DNA of 60,000 nt from Symsagittifera roscoffensis (lineage: Eukaryota; Xenacoelomorpha; Acoela; Convolutidae). The position numbers were made by a program, and so were the translations under genes. The notes below the pieces were generated by a model. That model did no database searches, was not told the origin of the DNA, and saw only the letters and a list, made by a program, of their open reading frames with translations. The stretch covers positions 50,205,346 to 50,265,345 of the forward strand of contig NC_087064.1 of NCBI RefSeq assembly GCF_963678635.1, written 5' to 3'. Below are positions 19,131 through 31,200 of this stretch, one piece after another. Position 1 is the stretch's first letter. Every line of letters begins with the position of its first letter.

Positions 19131-19230
19131 CTATTCTGGATAGAATACGGGATAATTTGAGGTATTATCCAATCCATCAGATTTGGGTTCGCTGATGTCG
19201 GCAGAAAACTCAGTAGAGGCGTACAGATCG
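19131..19230 (-). CDS. FN2/FN3 receptor, last exon (cytoplasmic tail and stop)
   Basis: Acceptor TTTTTTTTAG, phase 2 entry, stop TAG at 19131-19133. Encodes DLYASTEFSADISEP and NYPVFYPE, an acidic Ser/Thr/Tyr tail. With the previous exon it gives NVAYDLY and several tyrosines that could be phosphorylated (inference). The alternative open frame of the exon gives a less tail-like sequence. Confidence 0.6.
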
Positions 19231-22200
19231 CTAAAAAAAATTGCACGCTCATTTTACCCCTGACTGAGGCGGTCATATTTTTCAATCTCTAAATTGGCAT
19301 CAGAAACGATTCGTCAAAATTGAGTTTCAACTTTTCATGTATCTAGGGCTTTTCAGTTGTAAAATAAAATAGGTGGTATTTTTACCCACAGAGATAAAAT
19401 TATGAAATTTCACAGTAGTATGGCATAAACAAGAAAACGCTGGAATCTGATTGGTTGAAAATAAACAAACGAAAAAACAGACTTTGGGGATGAAGTTCAA
19501 ATAATATATTTGATACGCTATTTGTTTTTAAGGCAGAATTCGTAAAAGTGGAATCAGTAAAACATTTCTAAAATATTTCTTCTCGGATATACAAGAAATG
19601 TTATTCAAATAAAACTTACTACGCCACATTTTGAGTGTACTCAGTAGGAGCAGTGTCTTCCTCTCTTCTGAAAACAAAAAAAAGCTTAAAATAAAGTAAT
19701 CACTCACCTTCAGCGGTTCACTTTAAAAGGTTTACAGCACAAATTTTCGAACCTCATTTTTTAACGACATCTTTGTTTGTCAACTAACCCTAAAGTTTTT
19801 CTGTGCGGCCGGTTCGGTGCCAATGTTAAATAATTTAGAAGATGCATGCATTGAAAAGTAACACGCCATTCACTATTAAATTCAACTGAGGGCTAAAAAC
19901 TATTTTAAAAAAAGTTATTGATAGTGTTTTGGGAACGGTAGGAGAAACGAGCTTGGATCACGTAAACAAATCTTCAGCTTTTATGAAAGTTTGGGGAGAA
20001 GCTTGTGGCTCCCCTTCTCCTTTGTGTCGCTTGATCGACTCGATCACTACCGCTCCCATCTTTGAATTGGCGTGCGTTTTTGCGTACTTTTTCTCGAGCC
20101 CAATTTATCTTGACTCTTCGAGTTTTGGCTTGAATATAATACGAGACGCTGCTTTCGCGAACCGTCCCCTTTTTTCTTCTCTCCACAGTCCTCTGATTGT
20201 ACGTCGTCACTCGCTCGTGCGTTTCCTCCATCGGCTCCTTTTTCTTCCGCTCCTTTCGCTTTGTCCCTGTTAACCGGCTCTATAATCGTCCTTCGGATTC
20301 TTTGAAATCATCTCCCCCGCTGCGTCGTGCCTCTTCTCTGTCAGTCTCGTTGTGTCGCAGTTGCACGGCTTTGATCCGCTTGCCCCCTGGGCGCTTTCGT
20401 TCGCTCTCGCTCGCTCTTCCACCCCACATGTCGGCTCGTAGTCTGATTGCGAGCCAGATTCCTCCACGTCCCAGGTTTTTGCGTAAGTTCTTTCGCCCCT
20501 CGATATTGCTTTTTCGGCTTCCTAACCTTTGTATTATGCGTCGAGTATCTTCCGTAAATCTGATATTGGTGGCGTGATAGCTCTGCTCCTCTGTGTCTAA
20601 GCATGGGTTTTTTTGCCATAAAACTGTATTCTAATTTAGATTTTGAACTGGCGCTTTTTTGGTTGAATTGCCTCTCTGCCTAGCTGTGTTTCGAATGGTA
20701 ACATTTTTATGGAAGGTTTCAGTGCAAACCGTAGCGCACCAAGGGCTCTCTCAACTGTGTTTTCTAATTTTCCCTGGTTTTTCTCTTTCCTGTGTGTAAG
20801 AACGAAGTTCTTTATGCTTCCTTTAGTACGCTCGACGCATCCGGTTGCCCTATGAACATTTACTGGGAAATAAACAATTTCTATGCCCTCGGCATTGTAT
20901 AATTCTTTAATTGATTTAGAGGAGAAACTGGACCCTCGGTCCATGTGAATTTTCTGAGAGACCCTTGATTACTTATGTATTTTAATGGACTTTAGCACTT
21001 TCTCGGATTTGTTGTTATTGCTTATCATTTCCGAGAGCCCACGAGAGAATCAGTCTACGGCTACAATCCGAATTATTTGACTCATTGAGGTACTTTATAG
21101 GCCCATAGAGGTCAAAATGAATATATTCATTCGACTCCTAATAGGGCATAATGGTTTGAAGTTTTTCCTGCCGATTTGCACTCCGGGCACTCTTCGGCCA
21201 CTAATTCCAGACTTCTGCGGATGTATGGGAACCATATAATCCTTGCCGCATCAAACATACTAGCCTCCTCATGATGGAAACTATGAATGTGGTTAATGAT
21301 GAATAATCGAAGCGGGTTCAGAATGGCCAATCGTTTGCCCATTTACAGGCACTCATCTTTCACGTCGAAGTAATGAACCTACTCTCCGATACAGCCGACC
21401 ATGGCCTTAACCCTCTCTACAAAGTTGGGGTCCTTGTCCAACTAAATGTCTCGGTTGACATCAAGTTAAGGGTCTGCCTTGTAGTTTGTCTCAACTAACT
21501 TTAGGCTGAAGAGTTACGGTAGGCAATCATATTTTTTAGCTACCTCGCAGTCTCCCGGAATCACACTCAATATCCAATTCGTTGGTTAATCTCTCCACTG
21601 AACTTTGAGGGGATTGAAACCACGGTGTTTGTCTTTGCCTCTGCCCTTACTGTGGTTCTGGCCTGCAACCTCTCAATGACAACCTCGGCTTCTGAACTAT
21701 CGCTACTGGATATTTGCAAAGAAGTTTTTTTTTAATTTTTCGAGAAGTTTTCATAATAGAAGAGACCAGAGATGACTCCAACTGTTTTTGTGTTTTTCCA
21801 GCTATCGACCCTCGATATGCAAATAAAAGGTTTTTGAATGGCTGTTGTTTTGACGCATGCATAAGGGCCCTCATCCGGTGGTCATTCAAACTTTTATTGG
21901 CAAACTGTAATCTGATCGGCTGAAACAATCTTGATTCTATCAGAAGCCATTAATCTTGATGTTTTGGAAATGAAGCCAAACGATTTAGTTATTGATGAAA
22001 TTTTGGCTACCGTAAAAAATTATCGTATCTACTTATTCTTTGAACATCCCCACCGGATGTCTTGAAAAGTTGTCAGCAAGTCCAAGTTCTACCCCAGCTT
22101 GTGTTCTATTATAAAGTCAGACGGAACAAACAGGTCTATACAACGAGTCAGCCAACTAAAAATTTTTTCTATGGTTTTTTACGTTGAGTAATGTTACAAG

Positions 22201-25200
22201 CGTTTTGTGTTCAGTTACTGCCGCGAATTTTTTCGCAAATGAGGAAATTTTGAAATAATCTATAATCTGCCTCCCCCCACAATACAGCTAGCATTTCTAA
22301 TCATTTGTTGAGTATTTTCTTTCCACTGCGCTTACTTGAGTTTTCAGTGCCTGGAATACCAATTGGAAATCCGTTTACCATACGAATTCGTTCTTCTTGT
22401 TGAAATGCGGCCGTAATGGCGCTGACGTTTCGGTGAGCGCCGGCAAATTTTTATAGAGGCAATGTATTGAGCCCGTAAACAATTTTAGATGCGATAGACT
22501 TCTTGGCGTTGCAAATTGTCAATCGGGGCCGTTTTTCTGTAATGGGAGTGATTCACGAGGCGGTAATTCTACGACCCACCCCATTGCACTCCGCCTTCGC
22601 AAATTCGCTTTCGGATAGTGTATGTGCCAGTTTTTCACGGTCCAATTTTTCCATTAGTTTCTCGACGATAGCCATATGTTCGAGTTCTGTTCCTTTTGAA
22701 AGGATATGTTAATCATTTTAAACGCAAGACAAGGTTTTCTGACCGTAAAAAACTAGTTTTGAATCAATAATTGCACGTGAATCTGCCCCACCACGGAGAA
22801 ATTGCAATGATTACTGGTATCTTTACTATAGGGCAATTGTTCGCATGCATAAGTTAGATCAATTGTTGTGAAGTACACATTTCCCAACTTTGTTTCACAA
22901 GTTGTTTTCCGATGGTATCCAAGAGTTCCTCAAGTCTTGTCATTTGGAATTTGTTCTTACTGACTTGTTTGTTCACTTCTCGTGATTCGAGGGCCAATTT
23001 TACCGACCCATCCTTTAAAAAAATTTTAGGACCAGTGGTGATACAAATTGATTTTTCTGAATTCGAGTTTTTCTTTGAGCACCTGAATTAGGATTTTTTC
23101 ATTAACCAATTCTTGGAGCGTAATTGGAGAACATCTGCCATTCTGTTGCAGCGTCATCAGTGTTTTGAAGAATTCAGCTTGCACCTTATAATTCCGAGTG
23201 CGCCCTACTGTGCTAAACAAACACTAAAGTGATTAACAAAGTAAAGTTGCCATTCATCCAGTGTCTTACTTGGTCCTTGCATACTCATGACGTCACCGGA
23301 GGCAGCTTGCACAAGTTGTATTCCCAACTGCAGCATTAGCTCCCGCCGGATCCTTGACTGCCTGCATCCCCGATCACTTTGATTTTTTCTTCGGCTCCCT
23401 TTTCAAGCCGCCCTCTAATTTTGTTCCGATTCGCTCGGCACGTTGTTTCGGAGTGTTCCGTCTTTTTGCAATAGATGCACGTAAATTCCGGTTGGGGCAT
23501 TGCAAAATGTGTTCCGTTGTGAAATATACCCGATCGCAATTGAAACATCGCCTTAGTTTTCTTAATCTCGGAATTGGTCGTCATTCGGCACATAGGTAAT
23601 ATTTTTACTGCCGCAGTACCCTGCGTCCGCTTCAGTTTTCCAATTGTGAAGTTCAAAACGAGCGACTCGTTATATATCCACGCAACTCGTTATATATCCA
23701 CGCAACCGTTAATGTAATCTTTGGAGCTGACTGAGCCCCATTCGTGTGATTGCGCCGGATGGCCGTTGACCCATTTAATCGAGTTATCATGTTGTGATGA
23801 AGCATGGTTGTGACCCACGACTTGAATGTCTAATCCGGCTTAGCTATATAAAAGTTGAACCCGCCAAGTGTTTTTCCCCGCTTCCCTCGGCACGTTGTTT
23901 CGTAGTGTCCTGTCTTTTTGCAAAAGATCCACATTGCATTCCGGTTGGGGCATTGCGAAACTTGTTTCATTGTGAAATTTTCCCGATGGCAATTGAAACA
24001 TCGCCTTAGTTTTCTTAATCTCGGAATTGGTCGTCTTTCGGCACATAGGTAATATTTTTACTGCCGCAGTACCCAGCGTCCGCTTCAGTTTTCCAATTGT
24101 GAAGTTCAAAACGAGCGACTTGGTATAGATCCACGCAACCGATAATTTCTTATTGATCTGGATTGATAGTTTTACTTTCGCTACCTTCAGATACTGCTCC
24201 TTCCTTTTTATTTCTGAATTGACAAGACAATGTAATCACTGTAGCTGACTCAGACCCATTCGTGTGATTGCGCCGCATAGCCGTTGACCCATTCAACCGA
24301 GTTATCATGTTGTGATGAAGCATGGTCGTGACCCACGACTTGAATGTCTAATCCGGCTTAGCCATGTATAAGTTCAACCTGCCCTCTGTTTTTGCCCCAG
24401 CTTCCCTCGGCACGTTGTTTCGTGGTGTCCTGTCTTTTTGCAATAGATGCACATTGCATTCTGGCCGGGGCTTTGCGAATTGTCTTCCATTAAGAAATTC
24501 GCCCAATCGCAATTGAAACATCGTTTTTCCGCACCGCCACTTGCGTTCCCTCGGAACGTTACCCTCGAAACTTCATTTGGAATGGCCTTCTTGTCAGTCC
24601 ACCGCCGGTAACTTTGTAACTGTTGTCATATTTTTCTCCCCATCGGCTTGATATTGTGATCTGGTCTAATTCTTCAGGCGTTTTAGTCGAGCTGCATAAT
24701 TCTGTCTGCGCCTCCTTATAAGCCATGTTAACGATGAAAACGTCTCTGAAAAATCGTCGTTCTAGAGTACCAAGATTACATCTTATCGCCAACCCGCTTA
24801 GTATCGAACTGCTCTAGAGCTTCTCCTTCCCGTTGTTGATGCGATTCCCAAATGTGAAACTCTTTTTGCTCATGTTCCCCAAAATACAAGTATAAGCTTG
24901 AGATTAATGTCTATTCAGCTTCTATACGCCTCTTTTCCATTACTTCCGCCGGTAACGCCGTAAATTGCGCGGACGTAGCGCTGTAATTAGCGCATTTGCA
25001 AAATCGAATGATGTCGGATTGAAGCTATTCTTCGCAATGATGCCCCATGTGAATCAGTTTATCCAATGTTCACAGAGCATCGGAGGTTCTGAACACTTGC
25101 TTGGCAGAAGTGTCCTAGCCTTATAACTTACTATTCACAAGCTTGGTCACCAAGCAGAGCCAACTTAGTAAGTTTTGAACGAGTACAAGTAATGGCCACA

Positions 25201-28200
25201 AAGTGGATTCTTAATTGCAATCTTGACTACAAAGGAAGACTAGTCAAACTTAAACTACTGCCATTATGCCTCTACGTTGAAATGCACGATCTTCTCATGT
25301 ATTTATCCTTAGTAAGTTCCAAATATGACATATCAGTTGCAGTTGAATCTTCTAAAGAAGAAAAAACTCGCCAACACAGCAGATGAGATCATGCGGTCAA
25401 CAAAAACAGACTGAACAAATCAGACGAAAACTTTTTTCACAAACTCTAGCACAACATCGTCATCAAACATTACCAAGAATATGGGAACCAACTTGACAAA
25501 AAATCAGTTAGCAAACTTTATTGGGATTACTTTGTCAGAAAATTCAATTATCTAAACAGATGCACTTGGAGAATTATCTGCAAATGCATTCACTGTAACA
25601 ACTGGAAAAAACTCGAAACTCAAACTTAACTTGATGAAAACATGCAAATGATGGGACTCATAAACCCTTGGGAAGCGTGACTCCCCAGAAGCCTCAACTA
25701 CTACTACTACTACTACTTCAGCGTTTTTGTCCTAGCCGAACGCTGTTCCCTGCTGGCTGCACCATATGAAAACTAACTATTCCAGTAAGGTACGTTTTGT
25801 ATGGCAAGGTCAGTGAAAACGCAATATAAATCCAACACTCAGCGATAATAAATCCAACACTCAACACCACTGAAAGTAGACGTAGCCGTTGGCAGTTATC
25901 AATCATGACACGAAGTCAATACCAATGACGGAAAAACTAGAAACTAGCATAAACTTAATTGTACATACATGACACTTCCAAAAGTTTTCGCATTTTCCCG
26001 TTATACTTTGAGCCATCCAAGTCCCACGATTGATTTTTTTTATCTGACTAACGAAACTATTGTCGTTCATCTCTCCCTGTCCGCTTAAGTCCTTCTCTTC
26101 CTGGCCTTGAATTTTCCCTACCGTCGGTCATCTTTTTTTGTTTTGCTTCTCCTGCAATTGCGATCGAGGTGCCTGTTTTCCCGAAAAAATTCCATGTCAA
26201 TCTTTATTTTCGCTGCCGTGAGCGTCTATGCATAATAATTTTTTTTGAATTGGTTGAAAGATTGGTAGCCATCCTACATTGGAAAATTTGAAACAAATTC
26301 CCTGAAGATTCTGAAAATTTCAGTAGCCAGAACGACGTTATTCCTAATAACTAATTTTTCGACGCCACGCCTATTGTTTCGACCATCGCAACCAAGATAC
26401 AGTATTTCCAGAGTTTTTCCGCGACCTAAAACCCTCTCGAGACTATAGATTTTTGGTGCGCGATTAACATTTCCGCGACCGCCAAAAGTCGAAAAATTAG
26501 TCGCGGACCTCGACCCGGATGTTGAGAAAACTAAAGTTGGTTGCTCGTTGGTCCGATCAAAAATTAGCTTTTCTTTTATATTGTATGTTCAAGACAATGA
26601 TTTGGAGGTCAAACCAGATGATGCAGACAATCCCGAAGGACAGTACTTGCCAATGATATGATAGGCATCTTTGAACACATAAATTTTCGAACAGAAATTT
26701 AAACTGATATATCTGATTATTTTTAAACGCTATTCAACATTGGGGATAGTTTGTTCAGGCAAAGGATTCCTTTGCATTTCACCCAATCTCATAAAGCATC
26801 AATTTTAGGGTCAATCCAGCAAATAGCATCAAAAAGACAAGTATAAAAACTAATGCCAAGGTCCAAGGAGATGCGAAGTGAAAACTTTTGCGTTTACCAT
26901 TGTAAAATTTTTGATTTTTTCTTTTATAGGTTAAGGTTTGTAGCACAGTTGTTATCTCCTTTCTCTTAAAAAAAAACAGTCATCATGAACGACTGAAAAA
27001 CTTTTAGTTCTGCAAAAAATTCAATTCTAATTTGGCCTGCTGGTCTTTTAGGGTTTTTTTATCGTGATGATCCCTTTGTACTTAATAGCTGTAAAATTAT
27101 TTGATGACAAACGTTTCAAACTTGAATACAGAAACTCGCAATTTTAGGTAATAAAGTATGGTATGATTAAAATTTGTTGGGGTATTTTAGCGAGTTCTGA
27201 GAAAAACGCTCAATCGATACTTTTTTTCTGAATCAATGGTCATCCAACTTGACGTCAAATAATAACAACTTCAACTGTTTTAGCTAACACACACTCTCAA
27301 TATCAGCTGGCAGGTACTGAACCAAATCAATCCAGAATCGTAGAAAGCGCCGATGGCACCAATAAACAAACTCAATAAACAATACAATTAGAATCAAACT
27401 ATTCAACCTATGAAATGTATATATACGACAATCCCTCAAGTTAACTAATTTTAGATTGTAATTTAAAGATACACAAACAAAACACAGTTTTAGAGGTTTA
27501 GTTCTTATTTTTTTCTCGGTCTCCCAATGCACATTCGAACTAATTAGTATCCCGTTTTCTCCCTCCTTCCCGCTTCTTTCGCCTCTGCTTAAAAATATCA
27601 ATCATCACCCCACCTAGTTTCGTCACCACCGTACGCTTCCTCGAGCTTTTCCTCGACACCGTTTCATCTGAATCTTGTGAATCTTGACTCGAATGTGATA
27701 CCAACCGCTGCTTCCTCGGCCGTCCCGCTTTTTTATTTGAATTCTTTTTCTAAACGCTAAACGACGCTCCTTCTTCACTTACATTTGGCACAGTTTTCGC
27801 CTTTCCCGTAGTCCCAGCATCGCCTTTGAGTTATTTTCACTTACTTTTTTGTTCTCCGTTGGCAGTGTTCTTCTCCGTTGGCGTTCCCGTGACCCACTTT
27901 GGAGTGATCATAGCACCGCTGGAACTCAGTCCGGCCTTCGTCTCAGGTAGCTCGCTCGCCGTTTTCCTGGTCGGTCGTAGCGGTTCGTATTCGAAATTTG
28001 AGTCTGAATCGTCATCCTCGTTCCATTTGGTGTTTGTGGTCGTGGCTTGCCTTTCGCATTATACTGCGTTGTCTTTGACTGAGAAAACCGCTCCTTGTCT
28101 AGTTTCCGCTTAACTCCTCCTTTGTGGGAGACTTCGGGTACTTCTCTTGGGCGATAGCTTCGACACCCGGAAAACTTTTCGGCCACACCGCTTTTCCTAA

Positions 28201-31200
28201 TCACAGACCCATTTTCTAGCATCACTGTATGTTTAGACTCTTTAATGATTTTCTTATTTAGTAATTTGTACCTTTGGTTGCAGTCTTCAATACGTTGGAA
28301 CAATAGTTTCGTCCGTTTCCTAGGCCTGCTTGTCTTCGGTTCCTTAGCTCTCCCGCTCGCCTTTTTGATGTTTGACCAGATGGTTGACCAGCTGGTCGCC
28401 AGTTGCTTGACCAGCTGGTCGTCATCCGAACTTCTTGGACGGTTTATATGCTCTAGATCAGGTTCAGTATCCGAACTTTCAGTCCAATTGGTCTGCGTTG
28501 GATGGGACATTTGAGCTGCGCGTGGGTTGTCAAAATCTAAAAATGCAGACTTTTGTTTCAAAACTTTCGCCCAGTTAAGATTTTGTAATGACGGCTTCTA
28601 CGTGAGGTTTCTGAGGACCTAATTGGCCTCCCGGCCGTGATGTGCCTCGAATAGCATGATTTTTATTATAGCGTTGGGTGAAACTTTAGAGCGCTCAGAG
28701 TGCGTTCTACCGTTGATTTGAGATTTCCGTGATCTTTTTCCTCTGGATAGGTGTCAAACTTGTTTGCGCGTCCGTGATGAAAGCTGTGTATGCGGCTTAA
28801 AACGGTTTTCCTAAGCGGTTGAATGATTACGAGTCGTTTGTTCATCCATAAGCAATTCTCCCTGACGCGAAAGTCGTGCGTATGCTGGCCCCGATAGGCC
28901 CCCCTTGCGCAGACTTTCCGCTCCAGATCAGGGTCATTTTGCCTCCGCCAAATCCTTAATTGCTCTCATCTGAGAGCCCCCTTTTCTAAGTTACCTCAAT
29001 TAGTTTCAGGCGGAACAGTTTGGGTAGGGCATCATTCTTCCTGACGATTTTAGTCCCGCGGAATGACCGACATCATCACATTCGCCGAATACGCTGGTGG
29101 AAAAATCTTGCTCCCAAACGCCTATGGAAAGGAAATAACTGTGTTACATTTGAGGTTTCTCGATCCCGTTGTAACTGTCTCCCATCTCGCGTCCACGAAT
29201 TCGATTTCGCTCTTGCTCTCACTTGTGATTTCTAAGTGTTTGTAATAATAGTTTGTTGAATTCTTAATAATGATACTCGCTATAGGAAATTTACAAATAG
29301 TACTAGTTGGCGATACTTCACCGACTGGGTGTCTTGTTAGATAGTCTGCCGAACGCATTTCCGCTGCAGGTATGTGTTCGATTTTAAAATCAAATGGAAT
29401 TATTCTATCGTTCCATCATGTTAAACGGCAAAACATAGTTTACTTTTCTTTTTAATTCCATTTGGCAATGTCAATAGCGCCTTATGAGCCGTTAAGACTG
29501 TAAAATGCCTAAAAAATGTAAAAATTCTCAAACATTCTGAGCACCATAGAGCTGCTAGCATTTTCAGTTCGTTTGTAGAATACTTATCCTCCGCCGCGTT
29601 TAGGAAACGAGATGCAAAAGAGATCGGCTGCCATCCTTCGGATCCAAGTTGTTCGAGGACGGCCCCGAGGCCATTATGGCTAGCATCACAAACGATCCGT
29701 ATATCCTTATGCACGTCAAATTGTTTTAATTCTTCGATGTTTTCCACTTGCTTCTTTAGTAATTTGAAGGCCAATTGGCATTCGTTTGTTCGAAATCATT
29801 TTTCATACTCAATAGTGGCTGCAACGACATTGAGTGTTCCGCGATTTCTGGCAAGTCTTTGTGATGACGATGTATATAGATCCCATCCAAGATTAACGCT
29901 GTGACAGCGATTTGAGGGTGTTTAATTTATCGATGGAGTCCGTTTTGCGTACCAACGGAATAATGCCAGAATTCGTGATTCGGTGATTCAACGATTCACA
30001 CTCATTTCTCGCAAATTTACATATTTTGAATTTCAGCGCAATATTTTCCTCGTCCATTTTTTCCGGATTTTATCGACCAGCGCGATATGCTCGATTTCGG
30101 AACCTATCGATGTTAGTAAGATGTCATATATGAAAGCGTGTGCGCATGGAATTTCTGAAGGTATCGCGTCCATGACACGTTGAATTTCCGCCGGCATTGT
30201 TGTTAAACCATGGAAACCCGTTTTAAAGCGATACTTCCCAGTAAATTTACCTTCTACCAACGAAAAGTTGCAACATTTGTTGGTGTCGGTCTTTTGTGGT
30301 AGTCGGCCGTCCATCGTTGTAGAAAACTCATCCCCATTTTTCCGTTCGCTTATCGTTTGCCCCAAAAAGTTCATGAGCTCTTCAATTTTTGGGATCTGGA
30401 ACTTGTTTTTATGAACTTGCTTATTTAATTGTCTTGATTCCAAAGCTATTTTTACCAAACCGGCCTTCTTAACCGCGATGAAGATCGGTGAGACTCAGAA
30501 TTTGTCAGAGCACCCCTTCAATTTCTCTATGTATCCTTCAGCCAGTAGCTTATCTCTTTTGCTATCTACGTTATCCTGCTACTCTACGTTCTTCTGCCTT
30601 TCTATTGGATTGACATTAAATTTTTGAAGAGTTCAACTTGAACTTTATAGTTACGTATACGCCCTATCCTGTGGAAAAGGCCACGAGATTGCTCATTGAA
30701 TTGTTTTTGCCAGTCATCAAGATCATCTCCCCAGACATCGGCGTCTAGTTACCCCTGGATATTGAGCACTCCTTGTTCCGCTGCCGCCTGAGACATTATC
30801 AGCCCCAGTGCCAGGATCAGATCCCGACAAATGATGGATGGTGGACAGCTCCCAACTACATTGATAGATGCATTGATAGTGGAGGGCCGCGACTAGTTTT
30901 CCCATAAGCTTTATTGGGTTGTTTCCAAGTTTTCATAGTAGGTTTTAAACGATTTGTTTGTTCCTTTCCTTTTTGAAGACGCTCTCGAACTCTTCAACTA
31001 CTCTAGTAACTGCCAAATCCCGGTGGGACTTCCGATTATGAAGTTCGTCCTAGCCCCGCTCCCCTAAGCATAGATTTAAGTTAGAAATAAGTGTTTGATC
31101 CACCTCCAGGCGGTTTTTTCTTTCCACGTCCGCCGGCAGCGACGCAATTTGAGTTGCACTCAACGTCCGAGTGAAATGAATTGCCATCGGAAAGAAAGTA

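Larger units (their letters stand above)
20270..25110 (-). mobile_element. Degenerate Ty3/gypsy element A
   Basis: Scattered minus-strand pieces in gag-pol order, from high to low coordinates: gag near 24559-25090, zinc-knuckle segment 23336-24540 (amplified), RT fragments 22500-23050, the RNase H end (ADNFSRHPVG) near 22030-22070, integrase 20636-21342, and a basic C-terminal tail 20341-20619. It belongs to the same family as element B by motif comparison and differs from the large element. Many stops and shifts; LTRs not recognised. It lies in the large intron of the receptor gene. Confidence 0.75.

Noticed and set aside
19929-20577. Plus-strand Ser/Leu/Arg-rich ORFs
   Set aside because: They lie antisense to the basic C-terminal tail of element A and show no domain.
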